DNA from: Flexifilum sp963727545
Lineage (GTDB): Bacteria; Chloroflexota; Anaerolineae; Aggregatilineales; Phototrophicaceae
Assembly: GCA_963727545.1 (NCBI GenBank)
Contig: CAVSGS010000007.1
Span: forward strand, 206,508-270,507
DNA: 64,000 nucleotides
Direction: 5' to 3'
How positions within the stretch are numbered: position 1 is the first letter of the stretch; the number at the start of each line of letters is the position of its first letter. Both the position numbers and the translations under genes were made by a program. This document shows, in pieces, positions 1-10,415 of the stretch. Below the pieces are notes generated by a model. It was given only the letters and a program-made list of their open reading frames with translations. It was not told the origin of the DNA and ran no database searches.

Positions 1-37
1 CGGTTCCAACCAGCGCATAACGTTTTTTCACTGTCAT
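1..37 (-). CDS. N-terminus of a probable Gfo/Idh/MocA oxidoreductase (partial)
   Basis: Only the first twelve codons are present, reading M-T-V-K-K-R-Y-A-L-V-G-T before the window edge. A good ribosome binding site (GGAAGG) lies about six bases upstream of the ATG. The Y-A-L-V-G-T string is the usual first beta strand of a Rossmann dinucleotide fold, as at the start of Gfo/Idh/MocA dehydrogenases. It would be the last visible gene of the leftward sugar-transport operon, where such dehydrogenases are common. The family call rests on very few residues. Confidence 0.45.
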   Translation of the reverse strand, partial: MTVKKRYALVGT

Positions 38-62
38 TCTGCCTTCCTATAGTGATAAGCGG

Positions 63-692
63 CTAATGCAGGTCGATCAGTGGGACTTCGCTGGGTAAAA
101 CGTACTTGGTCACGACAATCCAGGTGCCGCGTCCGGCGATGTAGCCGATAATCGCGCCACTGACGGCGATCACGAACGCGATCGGCAGTATGATCGACGC
201 GATCACGACGACGAGGCAGCCAATGAAAATGGCAGCTGTCCACAGCGGCTGCGCGAACACCAATTGGATTGAGAGTTTGAGTAGGCGTCGAAACGGCGCA
301 TCCCACACGGCGATCAAGGTCCATAGATAGAGGTTGATCAATATCAGCAGCAGGGCGATCGAAAACGTCGCCCCGCGTGAGACGTAGACGAGGAGGTCGC
401 TCGCGTCCATCAACGTGAAAATGCGAAAGTTAAACAGCACTAATCCGCCGACGAGGATGTCCAGCACCGCAGCTAAATAGGCTTTCTTCCACGTGCGGCG
501 GATAGTGCTAAAAAAGACCGAAAATATCTCCGGGTCCTTGCCGATTGCCCAGCGAAACATGACGCCAAACAGCCCGACCAGTGCAACCGGAAATGTGATC
601 ACCATAACTGTGAGCAGTGCCCACAGAAGATTCGCCATGACGGGCGTCGTCCAGCGATCCAGCCCATCCAGCCAACTGCTCTTAATTTTCAT
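63..692 (-). CDS. YesL-like (DUF624) integral membrane protein
   Basis: The 209-residue protein has about five hydrophobic segments (roughly residues 18-45, 72-92, 100-128, 140-165 and 170-190) and no catalytic motif. The layout (short cytoplasmic N-terminus with a TTPVMANLLWAL-type first helix, then a basic loop ending in RRTWKKAYL) is that of the DUF624/YesL family. These proteins almost always sit next to CUT1 sugar importer genes in Firmicutes and Chloroflexota, and their role is unknown. It follows the MalG-type permease by 18 bases and precedes the Gfo/Idh start, so it belongs to the same leftward operon. A transport-assisting role is inference from context only. Confidence 0.8.
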   Translation of the reverse strand: MKIKSSWLDGLDRWTTPVMANLLWALLTVMVITFPVALVGLFGVMFRWAIGKDPEIFSVFFSTIRRTWKKAYLAAVLDILVGGLVLFNFRIFTLMDASDLLVYVSRGATFSIALLLILINLYLWTLIAVWDAPFRRLLKLSIQLVFAQPLWTAAIFIGCLVVVIASIILPIAFVIAVSGAIIGYIAGRGTWIVVTKYVLPSEVPLIDLH

Positions 693-710
693 TCGGGTGC
701 AGCCTTATCG

Positions 711-1616
711 CTACCCCTTCAAGCCGGTCGTCGCTATCCCTTCAACGAGATAACGCTGGAAAAAGATAAACAGGATGAAGGTTGGGAGTAATGATACCCC
801 AAGCATAGCGAAAATCGCGCCCCAGTTGGTAATACTGGTCGCATCGGTGAACGTTCGCAGCGCCACCGAGACGGTGTACAGCTTTGGATCGGTCAGGTAA
901 ATCAGTGGACCGAGAAAATCATCCCACGTCCAATAAAACGAGAAAATCGTCGCGGTAATAATCGCCGGTGTCAACTGCGGCAGGATTACGTAGCGGAAGA
1001 TGCCCCATTGTCCGGCGCCGTCAATCATCGCCGCTTCGTCGAGGTCAATCGGGATGCCGCGAATGAACTGGACGATCATGAAAATGAAGAAGGCACTCCC
1101 ACCGATGCGTGGCACCAGCAGCGGCAAAAATGTGTTGAGCCAGCCCCATTGGCTGAAGATGATGTACTGTGGGATCAGCAGTACTTCGCTTGGCAGCATC
1201 AGCGTCAGCAGCATGATGGTGAACCAGATGCTCTTGCCGCGAAATTTGACGCGGGCGAAGCTGTAGCCGACCACCACTGACGCTCCAACCTGAATCAGCG
1301 TGCCCACACCGGCATAGATGAACGAATTCTTGAAAAAGGTCGCAAACGTGATGCCGCCGAAGCCCGCCCAGCCTTCGGCGTAATTCTCGAAATGCAGCGC
1401 TGAGGGGATCAAGGAGGTGATGTTGGTGAAGATTTCGTCGGGCGCTTTCAGCGAGCTGGCGAACAGCCACATGACCGGGTAAAGCATGAACAAGCCGACC
1501 AGACCAACTCCCGCGTGATAAAGGATTGTCTTGACCAGTTCTTGACGGCGCTTCTGTGCGCGATATTGTTCCGCGGTCAGCATCGGCTGGGTTTGTGGTT
1601 CGATCCGGGTTGACAT
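711..1616 (-). CDS. CUT1 carbohydrate ABC transporter permease (MalG type)
   Basis: A 301-residue inner-membrane permease of a sugar importer. It starts MSTRIEPQ, has a cytoplasmic N-terminus, a first helix near residues 33-55 and five later helices. The EAA loop that docks on the ATPase is visible as EAAMIDGAGQWGIF in the C-terminal third. The ATG was chosen because the sequence upstream in this frame overlaps the partner permease and reads as its shadow. The start lies six bases after the stop of the MalF-type permease. No ATPase gene is in the operon, so it probably uses a shared MsmK/UgpC-type ATPase encoded elsewhere, as many CUT1 systems do. Substrate is unknown. Confidence 0.92.
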   Translation of the reverse strand: MSTRIEPQTQPMLTAEQYRAQKRRQELVKTILYHAGVGLVGLFMLYPVMWLFASSLKAPDEIFTNITSLIPSALHFENYAEGWAGFGGITFATFFKNSFIYAGVGTLIQVGASVVVGYSFARVKFRGKSIWFTIMLLTLMLPSEVLLIPQYIIFSQWGWLNTFLPLLVPRIGGSAFFIFMIVQFIRGIPIDLDEAAMIDGAGQWGIFRYVILPQLTPAIITATIFSFYWTWDDFLGPLIYLTDPKLYTVSVALRTFTDATSITNWGAIFAMLGVSLLPTFILFIFFQRYLVEGIATTGLKG

Positions 1617-1621
1617 CAGGG

Positions 1622-2587
1622 CTACTCCAATTCCGTCTCGTAATAGACCCAGCGATTCGACAACTTGAAGTTGAACCACGTCAGGACGGCGATCAAGCCC
1701 AAGAGGACCCACGCCATGGCTGCCGCGTAGCCCATCTGGAATTGGTTGAACGCGCGATTGTATAGGTAAATGGCATAGAACAAGGTCGTATCGAGCGGTG
1801 CGCCCGTCCCGCCGGTCACGATAAAGGCTTGCGTGAACGTCCTGAATGCACCAATCATCTGGATGATCAGGTTGAAGAAAATGATCGGCGTCAGCAGCGG
1901 CAGGGTGATGCTGAAGAATTTCCCCACGCCACCCGCGCCGTCGATCTCGGCGGCTTCGTAGAGCGAGACCGGAATTTGGCGCAGTCCGGCGAGGAAGATC
2001 AGCATCGGCGAGCCGAACTGCCAGACCGCTAGCAAAATCAGCGTCCAAATTGCCGTGCGTGGGTCGCCGAGCCAGCGCACCGGCGCGATCCCTAGGAAGG
2101 CGATCGCCGCGTTGACCAGCCCCTCAGAGCCGAATAACTGCCGCCACATCACGGCGACGGCGACGCTCCCGCCGATGATCGAGGGGATGTAGTAGGCGGC
2201 TCGATAGAGATACACGCCTCGGCGGTAGCTGTTCAACAGCATGGCGATCCCCAGCGCGGCAGCGAGTCGCAGCGGCACCGAGAGTACAACGTACTGTACC
2301 GTCGCCTTAACCGCGCGCCCGTAGCGCGGGTCTTCGAAGAACATGCGTTGGAAGTTGCCTAGCCCGATGAACGTCCCCTGATTGCTGAGGGTGTCATAGT
2401 TCGTGAACGCCAGCCACAGCGAGATCGCCATCGGCACCAGCGTGAACAGCAGGAAGGCGATCAGCCACGGCGAGAGGAACAAATATCCGGCGAAATTATG
2501 CTGCTTGAAATCACGGCTGCCTGCCGAGAGTCGGAGCTGCCGGCGCGGTTGGACTGTCGGAGCCGTCGGAACCACACTATCGCTCAT
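1622..2587 (-). CDS. CUT1 carbohydrate ABC transporter permease (MalF/UgpA type)
   Basis: A 321-residue permease with a cytoplasmic N-terminal tail of about 35 residues, a first helix (YLFLSPWLIAFLLFTLVPM) and five further helices. The EAA motif is LYEAAEIDGAGGVGKFF. It pairs with the following MalG-type permease to form the membrane channel of a sugar importer. A 22-base hairpin lies between it and the upstream solute-binding protein gene and probably lowers permease expression relative to the binding protein. Family assignment is firm; the transported sugar cannot be read from sequence. Confidence 0.92.
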   Translation of the reverse strand: MSDSVVPTAPTVQPRRQLRLSAGSRDFKQHNFAGYLFLSPWLIAFLLFTLVPMAISLWLAFTNYDTLSNQGTFIGLGNFQRMFFEDPRYGRAVKATVQYVVLSVPLRLAAALGIAMLLNSYRRGVYLYRAAYYIPSIIGGSVAVAVMWRQLFGSEGLVNAAIAFLGIAPVRWLGDPRTAIWTLILLAVWQFGSPMLIFLAGLRQIPVSLYEAAEIDGAGGVGKFFSITLPLLTPIIFFNLIIQMIGAFRTFTQAFIVTGGTGAPLDTTLFYAIYLYNRAFNQFQMGYAAAMAWVLLGLIAVLTWFNFKLSNRWVYYETELE

Positions 2588-2637
2588 AAATTGACCTTAA
2601 TTGCTCAGAAGCTACTCTAGAAACAAAACGCACGTGA

Positions 2638-2659
2638 GGGGATGACCCTAGCCATCCCC
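2638..2659 (-). terminator. Intercistronic hairpin between binding protein and permease
   Basis: Seven-base arms GGGGATG and CATCCCC flank an eight-base loop in the 93-base gap after the binding-protein stop codon. There is no T-run, so it is more likely an mRNA-stabilising or partial-attenuation hairpin than a full terminator. Similar hairpins sit at the same place in the two other importer operons of this window. Confidence 0.6.
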
Positions 2660-2680
2660 TGCACCTGCTTCGCTAAGTGC

Positions 2681-3982
2681 TTAACTGCTTGCGTTTTGCG
2701 CCAGAATGGCGTCGCCATCGGTCACGAAGGTCTGCCAGCCTTCTTCCGGCGTGATCATTCCAAACAGCACCGGATCGATAAACTCTGGCGAGAATACATT
2801 GCTGACGATGTCGGCGTAACCGGGAGGCTCCGGCGGCGGCACCGGGCTGGCGTCTTCACCGATCTTGGCGATGAATTCGAAGACTTTCGCGTTGACGGGA
2901 TCGACGACGCTCGCCAGATGATCGCGCACGTGGGCGGCAACCGGGACACCACGCTCACCGGCGAGGACGTCGTTGGCTTCGATGTTGTTGGTGAAGTAAT
3001 CGATGAACATGGCGGCGGCATCGGTGTTCTGGCACTGATCGGTGATCGAGAAGAACATCGACGGCTTGAGATAGTTGGCGGACTGCCCACCGGCGACGCG
3101 CGGCAGCGGATAGAGCACGAAATTGCGGTCTTCACCGGCGGCGGAGTAGATCGAGACGATCTGGTTGCTCCACTGGTAGCGCATCGCTTCGGTGCCCAGT
3201 ACCAGCGGCGAGCCTTCTTGACCGGCGGCGCTGACGTCCGCCTGCTCATCCATCGAGGCGATCGCGCCCGAATCCATCATGCTCTTGATGCGATTCAGTT
3301 GATCGAAGACGGGCTGCGGGTCTTCGACGGCGATGGCGGTGCCGTCGGCGTTGAACATGTGCTGTCCACTGCTCAGCAGCAGCGAGACGATGTTCGGGTC
3401 ATCCCAAATACCGTAGGCGATGCCCCAGATGCCCAGCTTGTCGTGGATTTGGTTGGCGATGGTTTCGAAATCATCCCACGTCCAATCCCACGCGGGCAGG
3501 TCCACGCCCGCTTTGGCGAAGGCGTCGGCGTCGATGATGATCGCCTGCGAGTTGGTACCGAGGCTGATGCCGTAAGTTTGCCCGTTGACCTTGCCGCTGT
3601 CGAGCACCGACTGTCCGATGTCGGAGGTGTCAATCGCGCCGGAAGCGATCAGATCGTCCAGCGGCTTGAGCAGTCCGCGCGTCGCCCACTCGGTCATAAA
3701 TTTGTAATCTTGCTGCATGACGCAGGCGACGTTGCCACCGGCAACCTGAGTGTTCACCTTCGTCCAGTAATCGCTCCAGCCCACAAATTCATAAGTGACG
3801 TGAATGTCCGGGTGTTCAGCTTCGAACATGTTGATAACTTCAATGGTGCGGTCGTGGCGGTTCTGCGAACCCCACCATGTGACCGCGAGTTCGGTGGTAT
3901 CTTGGGCGGCGACCATCACCACTGAGGTGAGCAGCAGCGCCACGACTACGGTGATGAGCAGTGCAATTTTCGGAGTCTTCAT
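2681..3982 (-). CDS. Extracellular sugar-binding protein of CUT1 importer
   Basis: A 433-residue family 1 solute-binding protein. The signal peptide is MKTPKIALLITVV followed by a hydrophobic core and a V-A-A-Q-D cleavage region. The mature part opens with LAVTWWGSQNRHDRT and contains the typical bait sequence DWTWDDFETIANQI near residue 150. There is no lipobox cysteine, so type I signal peptidase cleavage is likely. The ATG was preferred over one seven codons upstream because it begins a standard K-rich signal peptide. It is the first gene of a leftward operon divergent from a GntR regulator, with a palindromic operator candidate in between. Ligand is unknown; neighbours suggest an oxidised or uronic sugar. 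Confidence 0.9.
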   Translation of the reverse strand: MKTPKIALLITVVVALLLTSVVMVAAQDTTELAVTWWGSQNRHDRTIEVINMFEAEHPDIHVTYEFVGWSDYWTKVNTQVAGGNVACVMQQDYKFMTEWATRGLLKPLDDLIASGAIDTSDIGQSVLDSGKVNGQTYGISLGTNSQAIIIDADAFAKAGVDLPAWDWTWDDFETIANQIHDKLGIWGIAYGIWDDPNIVSLLLSSGQHMFNADGTAIAVEDPQPVFDQLNRIKSMMDSGAIASMDEQADVSAAGQEGSPLVLGTEAMRYQWSNQIVSIYSAAGEDRNFVLYPLPRVAGGQSANYLKPSMFFSITDQCQNTDAAAMFIDYFTNNIEANDVLAGERGVPVAAHVRDHLASVVDPVNAKVFEFIAKIGEDASPVPPPEPPGYADIVSNVFSPEFIDPVLFGMITPEEGWQTFVTDGDAILAQNASS

Positions 3983-4118
3983 ATCTCTGTCCATCGCTTT
4001 CATCTAAACTGAAGATTTAAAAAGAGATTGTTGATACGGTATCCTTGTGTCGTTACACCTCCTATGTCCTGCGTGACGGGTGGCTCTAAACATCGGTTTG
4101 CAATCAGACGATGTTCAT

Positions 4119-4134
4119 ATATCATATAGGATAT
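4119..4134. promoter_or_regulatory. Candidate GntR operator in divergent promoter region
   Basis: The sequence ATATCATATAGGATAT is a 16-base palindrome with ATATC and GATAT arms around a central TATA and one mismatched pair. It lies 43 bases upstream of the GntR gene and about 136 bases upstream of the binding-protein gene. This is the usual place and form of an FadR-type GntR operator that controls both directions. The functional link is inferred. Confidence 0.55.
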
Positions 4135-4176
4135 AGGTTTTATTGCAACAATGCAAAACAAGGCAAAGGTACAAGG

Positions 4177-4860
4177 ATGACGTCGGTCTTTCGCAGTAAG
4201 AAAGAAGTGGTCTACGATCTGCTTCGCGAGAATATTCTGCAGGGCAAATACAAGCCCGGCTCCCGCTTGGTGATTGACGAGTTGGCGGCGACGCTCGGCG
4301 TCAGCCAAATTCCGATCCGGGAAGCGATGCGCCAGCTTGAAGGCGATGGTTTTGTGACGATTGAACCCTACGTCGGGGCGACGGTCGCCGAACTCAACGC
4401 CGATTTTATCTTCGAGGTTTTCGCGCTGCTGGAACATCTGGAGATCATCAGCAGCCGCGCCGCCTGCCGGGTGATGTCCGACGCCGACTTGGAGCAGCTT
4501 GCCAACCAAATCGAGCAGATGGAAGCGAGCATCGCCGACCCTGATCAATGGTCAACGCAGAACAAAGCGATGCACCTGTTCATCTGTAGCTGTGCCAATA
4601 CGACGCTGGTTCACAAGATGATGGAGAAGGTGCTCGATCACTGGGATCGGCTGCGGCTGCACTACCTGAATGACGTTTTCGAAAACCGCATCGCCGCTGC
4701 CCAAGCCGATCACAAACGCATTCTGGCGGCGTTCTACACCCGCGATCCCGATGAGGTGGAGCGCGTCGTCCATGCCCACAATCAAGACGCTCTGTCGAGC
4801 TATATCCGCCATCTCGAATCGGCGGGGCACGCCGGGCTAAGCAAGGAAGGCTTCCGATGA
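4177..4860 (+). CDS. GntR family transcriptional regulator (FCD/FadR subfamily)
   Basis: A 227-residue regulator. Residues 8-75 form the winged helix-turn-helix (VYDLLRENILQGKYKPGSRL, then ATLGVSQIPIREAMRQL). Residues 85-215 form an all-helical FCD ligand domain with histidines placed as in metal-binding FCD proteins (MHLF, ADHKRIL, VHAHNQ). The start was set at the ATG preceded by AAAGG with a seven-base spacer; the longer open frame upstream covers the operator region. The gene is divergent from the sugar importer and its stop overlaps the next start as ATGA, so it probably regulates both directions. The effector is probably a sugar acid, inferred from the downstream enzymes. Confidence 0.9.
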   Translation: MTSVFRSKKEVVYDLLRENILQGKYKPGSRLVIDELAATLGVSQIPIREAMRQLEGDGFVTIEPYVGATVAELNADFIFEVFALLEHLEIISSRAACRVMSDADLEQLANQIEQMEASIADPDQWSTQNKAMHLFICSCANTTLVHKMMEKVLDHWDRLRLHYLNDVFENRIAAAQADHKRILAAFYTRDPDEVERVVHAHNQDALSSYIRHLESAGHAGLSKEGFR

Positions 4861-5821
4861 TCGAAACGACCGCGCTTCCCAGCGACCGGATTCGGGCGCG
4901 GCGGACCATCACCGGCATGTCGGCGATTCTGCTGCCGTTCACCGCGGATGGGCAAATCGACTGGGACGGCTTCAGCGCTCACGTCGCCCGTACCGCCCAA
5001 GCTGGACTGGTTCCAGCCGTCAACATGGACACCGGTTACGTCAACCTGCTCGACGACGCGACCCGCGAAACGGTTCTGCAACGGACGCGGGCAGCGCTGG
5101 GGCAGGGCGCATTCGTCGCCGGTGCCTTCATCGGCGATACCCCCGGCGCGGCGTGGGCTGTGGACGCTTACCGCCACCAGATCGACTTGATCCAGCAGTA
5201 TGGTGGCACGCCGGTGATCTTCCAGTCCTATGGGTTGGTCGAGCAAGCGCCTGCTGCCATTGTCGAGTCCTACGCCCAGTTAGGCGAGTTCTGCCCGCAG
5301 TTCATCGCCTTCGAGTTGGGCACGATGTTCGCGCCCTTCGGCAAAATCTACGATCTGGCTACTTATCGGGGCTTGCTCGGCGTGCCGCAGTGTCTCGGCG
5401 CGAAACACTCGTCGCTCAGCCGCCAGCTGGAATGGCAGCGGCTCGATCTGCGGGATGAGGTGCGTCCCGATTTTAAGGTTTTCACCGGCAACGACCTCGC
5501 CATCGACATGGTGATCTACGGCAGCGATTACCTGCTCGGCTTGAGCACTTTCGCGCCCGACCTGTTCGCCCGGCGCGATGCGCTCTGGGCGGCGGGCGAT
5601 CCCGCTTTCTACGAGTTGAATGATTTACTGCAATATCTCGGCTTCTTCGCCTTTCGCGCGCCGGTGCCTGCCTACAAGCACAGCGCGGCGCAGTTCCTCA
5701 AGCTGCGCGGCTGGATCAACTCGGACGCGACGCATCCGAACGCGCCGCAGCGCCCCGCCAGCGATGTCGCTGTCCTGCGCGAGATCGCCGCGCGCCTCGG
5801 TGTGTTAGCGGAGGATCAGCC

Positions 5822-5825
<4 letters not shown>
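4857..5825 (+). CDS. Dihydrodipicolinate synthase (DapA)/N-acetylneuraminate lyase family aldolase
   Basis: A 322-residue TIM-barrel protein of the DapA/NanA family. Lys183 in the string GAKHSSLS is the expected Schiff-base lysine, and the N-terminal GMSAILLPFTADGQIDWDGF matches the family opening. Members cleave or condense pyruvate-containing compounds and include 2-keto-3-deoxy sugar acid aldolases and dehydratases. It is translationally coupled to the GntR gene before it and to the flavin oxidoreductase after it (ATGA at both joints). In this setting it more likely handles a keto-sugar acid than lysine synthesis. Divergence from textbook members (no clear GTTGE motif; TGYVN instead) makes the exact reaction unpredictable. 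Confidence 0.85.
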
Positions 5826-7258
<1,433 letters not shown>

Positions 7259-7320
7259 CGATTTATCAGCCATCCTCAAATTGAAACGGGTAACTTTATT
7301 CCGTATCTGTCTTTACCTTT

Positions 7321-7339
7321 CTCGCCGCGCAAAGGCGAG
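7321..7339 (+). terminator. Small hairpin after the oxidoreductase gene
   Basis: CTCGCC and GGCGAG pair around a seven-base loop, 62 bases after the stop codon. No T-run follows. It may mark partial termination before the next gene, but support is weak. Confidence 0.3.
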
Positions 7340-7351
7340 GAGATGACGTTC

Positions 7352-7380
7352 GTAGGGGCGGGTTTCAGATCTGCCCCTAC
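7352..7380. repeat. GTAGGGGC-family palindromic repeat (copy 1)
   Basis: Ends GTAGGGGC and GCCCCTAC enclose an imperfect inner part. It lies in the 180-base gap before the Gfo/Idh gene. It belongs to the dispersed hairpin family listed elsewhere in this annotation. Confidence 0.8.
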
Positions 7381-7438
7381 ACGTGAAAATCTATAATAGG
7401 CTTCTCATCGAATCTTTCCACAAGGACACATCGCACTC

Positions 7439-8527
7439 ATGAATCCTTATCGGATTGCCATTGTCGGCACTGGGAGTTCGGTCGGCAATCACCTCCAAGC
7501 CATTGAAGCGCAGGGTGACCGCGTCGAATTGGTCGCTGCTGTCGACCTCAACCAAGCGCGCCTCAACGCCATCTGTGAGCAGAATCACATTCCCCACGCC
7601 TATACCAGCGTCACCGCCATGCTCACCGCCGAGCAGCCCGATCTGGTCAGTATCGTCACGCCGCCCGCGACCCATCGCGCGCTTGCCGTCGAGTGTTTGG
7701 AGGCAGGGGCGTGGGTCTACTGCGAGAAGCCGCTCTGCGCGTCGCTGGCGGAGTTCGACGCCATCAGCGCTGCCGAAGCGCGTACCGGGCGTTACGTCAG
7801 CACCGTTTTTCAGTGGCGCTTCGGATCGGCGGCGAAGCACGTCAAGCGGCTGATCGAAACGCAAGCCCTCGGCAAGCCGCTGGTCGCCGTCTGTCACACG
7901 CTCTGGTATCGCCCGCAGGCATACTACGACAAGGCGTGGCGCGGCAAATGGCAGACCGAGATCGGCGGACCGACCATGACGCTCGGCATTCACCTGATGG
8001 ATTTGCTGCTCTGGCTGTTGGGCGACTGGCGCGAGGTTCATGCGCTAGCGGACACGCTCGACCATACGATTGAAGTGGAAGACATTTCGATGGCGCTGGT
8101 GCGTTTCGGCGGCGGCAGCATGGCGAGTATCGTCAACAGCGCGCTCTCGCCGCGACAGGAGAGCTATCTCCGGCTCGACTTCCAGCAGGCGACGGTCGAA
8201 TGTCGCGCGCTGTATCGCGCCGCCAACGAAAATTGGTCGTTCAGCCTGCCGTCGGACGCATCCGACTCGGTAGCGCAGGATCAGTGGAATGCGCTGGTTG
8301 ACGATTTCCCCGGCGAGCATCGCGTCCAGTTGGGCGAAATCCTCGATAGCATGGATCGCGGTGAGCGTCCACCGGTCAGCGGTGATGAAGCCCGGCGCAT
8401 CCTTGAGTTCGCCGCCAGCCTTTACAAATCCGCCAACACCGGTAAACCCGTTCAACGCGGCGAGATCGTCCCCGGCGATCCCTACTACACGGCGATGAAC
8501 GGCGCGGCGGTCGCGCGAACGTCATGA
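7439..8527 (+). CDS. Gfo/Idh/MocA family NAD(P)-dependent oxidoreductase
   Basis: A 362-residue dehydrogenase. Residues 4-12 (YRIAIVGTG) form the Rossmann nucleotide-binding start, and the family motif EKP is at 96-98 within VYCEKPLC. The C-terminal half is the usual alpha/beta dimerisation and substrate domain, with GGPTMTLGIHLMDLLLWLLG near 180-200 carrying the catalytic-region histidine. Enzymes of this family oxidise or reduce sugars and sugar derivatives. The gene overlaps the next gene by ATGA, so it is coupled to a glycoside hydrolase. Together they suggest oxidative processing of a glycoside. Substrate unknown. Confidence 0.9.
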   Translation: MNPYRIAIVGTGSSVGNHLQAIEAQGDRVELVAAVDLNQARLNAICEQNHIPHAYTSVTAMLTAEQPDLVSIVTPPATHRALAVECLEAGAWVYCEKPLCASLAEFDAISAAEARTGRYVSTVFQWRFGSAAKHVKRLIETQALGKPLVAVCHTLWYRPQAYYDKAWRGKWQTEIGGPTMTLGIHLMDLLLWLLGDWREVHALADTLDHTIEVEDISMALVRFGGGSMASIVNSALSPRQESYLRLDFQQATVECRALYRAANENWSFSLPSDASDSVAQDQWNALVDDFPGEHRVQLGEILDSMDRGERPPVSGDEARRILEFAASLYKSANTGKPVQRGEIVPGDPYYTAMNGAAVARTS

Positions 8528-10348
8528 GCGATCAACCGCTGCCGCCTGAATGGGTTGATCCGCCCGCCGAGTTCTCGCTCGCGCCGTTCTGGTTCCTCAA
8601 CGACGAACTGCGCGCGGATGAGATCGCGCGGCAGATGGGCGAGTTTCAGGCGCACGGCGTCGATGCCGTCGTGCTGCATCCGCGCGTTGGGCTGCCCCGC
8701 TCGCAGGGCTGGATGAGCGAGCCGCTGCTGGCGCTGCTGCGCTTCGCCATTGAGGAAGCGGCGCGGCGCGGGATGTGGGTCATGCTCTACGACGAAGGCA
8801 TGTATCCCAGCGGATCGGCGTCGGGGCAGGTCGTCGCCGAGAATCCGGCCTATCAGTGTCGCGGACTGGAACGGATCGCGCTGGCAGCCGACGCCGAGAT
8901 CGCGCTCCAGCCGGATCAAACGCTGGTCGCCGACGTGATCTACAAAGGGCAGCGCTACGCCATCATCGACCGCCCGATTGACTCGGTGATTCGCGGCTTG
9001 CACTTCCTCAACGAGAGTTCTGACGAGCCGCCGGAGGATGAGCCGCCCGCCGCTGATCTGCTCAATCCTGATGCGGTTGCCGCCTTTATCCGCCACAGCT
9101 ACGAGCGCTACTATCAAGCCTTCGGCGATCACTTCGGCACGACCATCCGCGCCATCTTCACCGACGAGCCGAACCTGCTCGGACGGTCACGCGAGACGGG
9201 CGTCATGCCCGGTACGACCGGCATTCTAGAGCACGTCAACGCCGCGCTCGGCTGCGATTTCACGCCGTTATCTGCCCGCGCTCTGGGATGCCGACGCGCC
9301 GGAGCAGATCAAGCGCGACTACTTGCGCGCCCTCGACCAGCGGCTCGAAGCGACTTACTACGCTCAGCTTTACGACTGGTGCGAGCAGCATGGCATCGCC
9401 TTGACCGGGCATCCCGCCGAGCCGGACGCGACGACTATCCTACGTTACTTTCATCAGCCGGGGCAGGACATCGTCTGGCGCTTCATCGAGCCGGATCGGT
9501 CCTCGGCGCTGGCAGGGCGGCAGTCAACGCAGGCGAAAGCGGCGTCCAGCGCCATGCTGCATAATGGACGGCGGCGCAACGCCAACGAGTTCTGCGGCGC
9601 TTACGGCGACTCGCTGACCTTTGCGGAAATGCGCTGGCTGGCGAACTGGCTGCTGGTGCGCGGTTGCAATTTGCTCATTCCGCACGCCTTCTATTATTCG
9701 GTGCGCGGACCACGTCGCCATGAGCGCCCGCCGGACGTCGGTATGCACAGCCCTTGGTGGGATGACCGCTTCACTGCCTTCGCGCAAGGGAGCCGCCGAT
9801 TGTGCTGGCTCAACACCGACTCGGAGCAAATTTGTGAGGTGGCGATTCTGGGCGAGCAGCACAACCTCCCGTGGCGGGCGGCGAAGGTGCTGTTCGAGCA
9901 TCAGATCGACTTCAACTATCTCGACGCCGACGATCTGCTGCATCGCGCGACTATCAGCGACGACGGCATCACCATCGGTGCTGCCCGCTATCGTGCCTTG
10001 ATCCTCGACGGCGATCTGGCGACGGACGTCCAGCCGGTGCTCGATCAGTTGGGCGACCGTGTGATTCGCTGGAGCGACGATGCGGACGCGAGTCTCGCCG
10101 CGCTGCGCGCGCTGGTCACGCCGACGCTAAGCGTCACGCCGCCTGCGTCCGGTCTGCGCGTCCGCCACCTCCAGAAAGCGGGCTTCGACTGGTATATCCT
10201 GTTTAACGAGACGGCGGCAGCCATCGACGTGACCGTCGATCTTGCCGCCGAATCCGCGCGTCTGCTCGATCCCTATACCAACGAGATGCAGCCCTTCACC
10301 GGACGGTTAGCGCTGGCAGGGCACGAGATTAAGGTGCTCGTCATGTAA
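8524..10348 (+). CDS. Glycoside hydrolase-like protein, split by a frameshift
   Basis: Two adjoining frames make one protein of about 607 residues. The first covers the N-terminal 250 residues (FWFLNDELRADEIARQM, then WVMLYDEGMYPSGSASGQVV). The second starts at YLPALWDADAPEQIKRDYL and runs to the end. Dropping one T of the TT near 9268 joins them as F-T-P-Y-L-P-A-L-W-D. The barrel features FTDEP and LTGHPAEPD resemble large glycoside hydrolases of the GH106/rhamnosidase-like group that begin with a PPxF(S/R)xxPFWFxN stretch. It lacks a signal peptide, so it acts in the cytoplasm on imported oligosaccharide. The exact GH family is uncertain. The break is probably a sequence error because both halves are well conserved in style. 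Confidence 0.7.
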
Positions 10349-10359
10349 TCATCGGCAAC

Positions 10360-10387
10360 GTAGGGGCGACGCATGCGTCGCCCCTAC
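10360..10387. repeat. GTAGGGGC-family palindromic repeat (copy 2)
   Basis: A perfect 28-base palindrome with arms GTAGGGGCGACGCA. It lies 11 bases after the glycoside hydrolase stop and ends 28 bases before the next start, so it may act as a hairpin terminator. Confidence 0.85.
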
Positions 10388-10415
10388 ATCGGATCTTCAC
10401 AAGAGGCGATTCCCC

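Noticed and set aside
2642..3925. Long open frame of 427 codons on the plus strand
   Set aside because: It is antisense to the sugar-binding protein gene, which has a signal peptide and family motifs; the frame is a by-product of GC-rich codon use.
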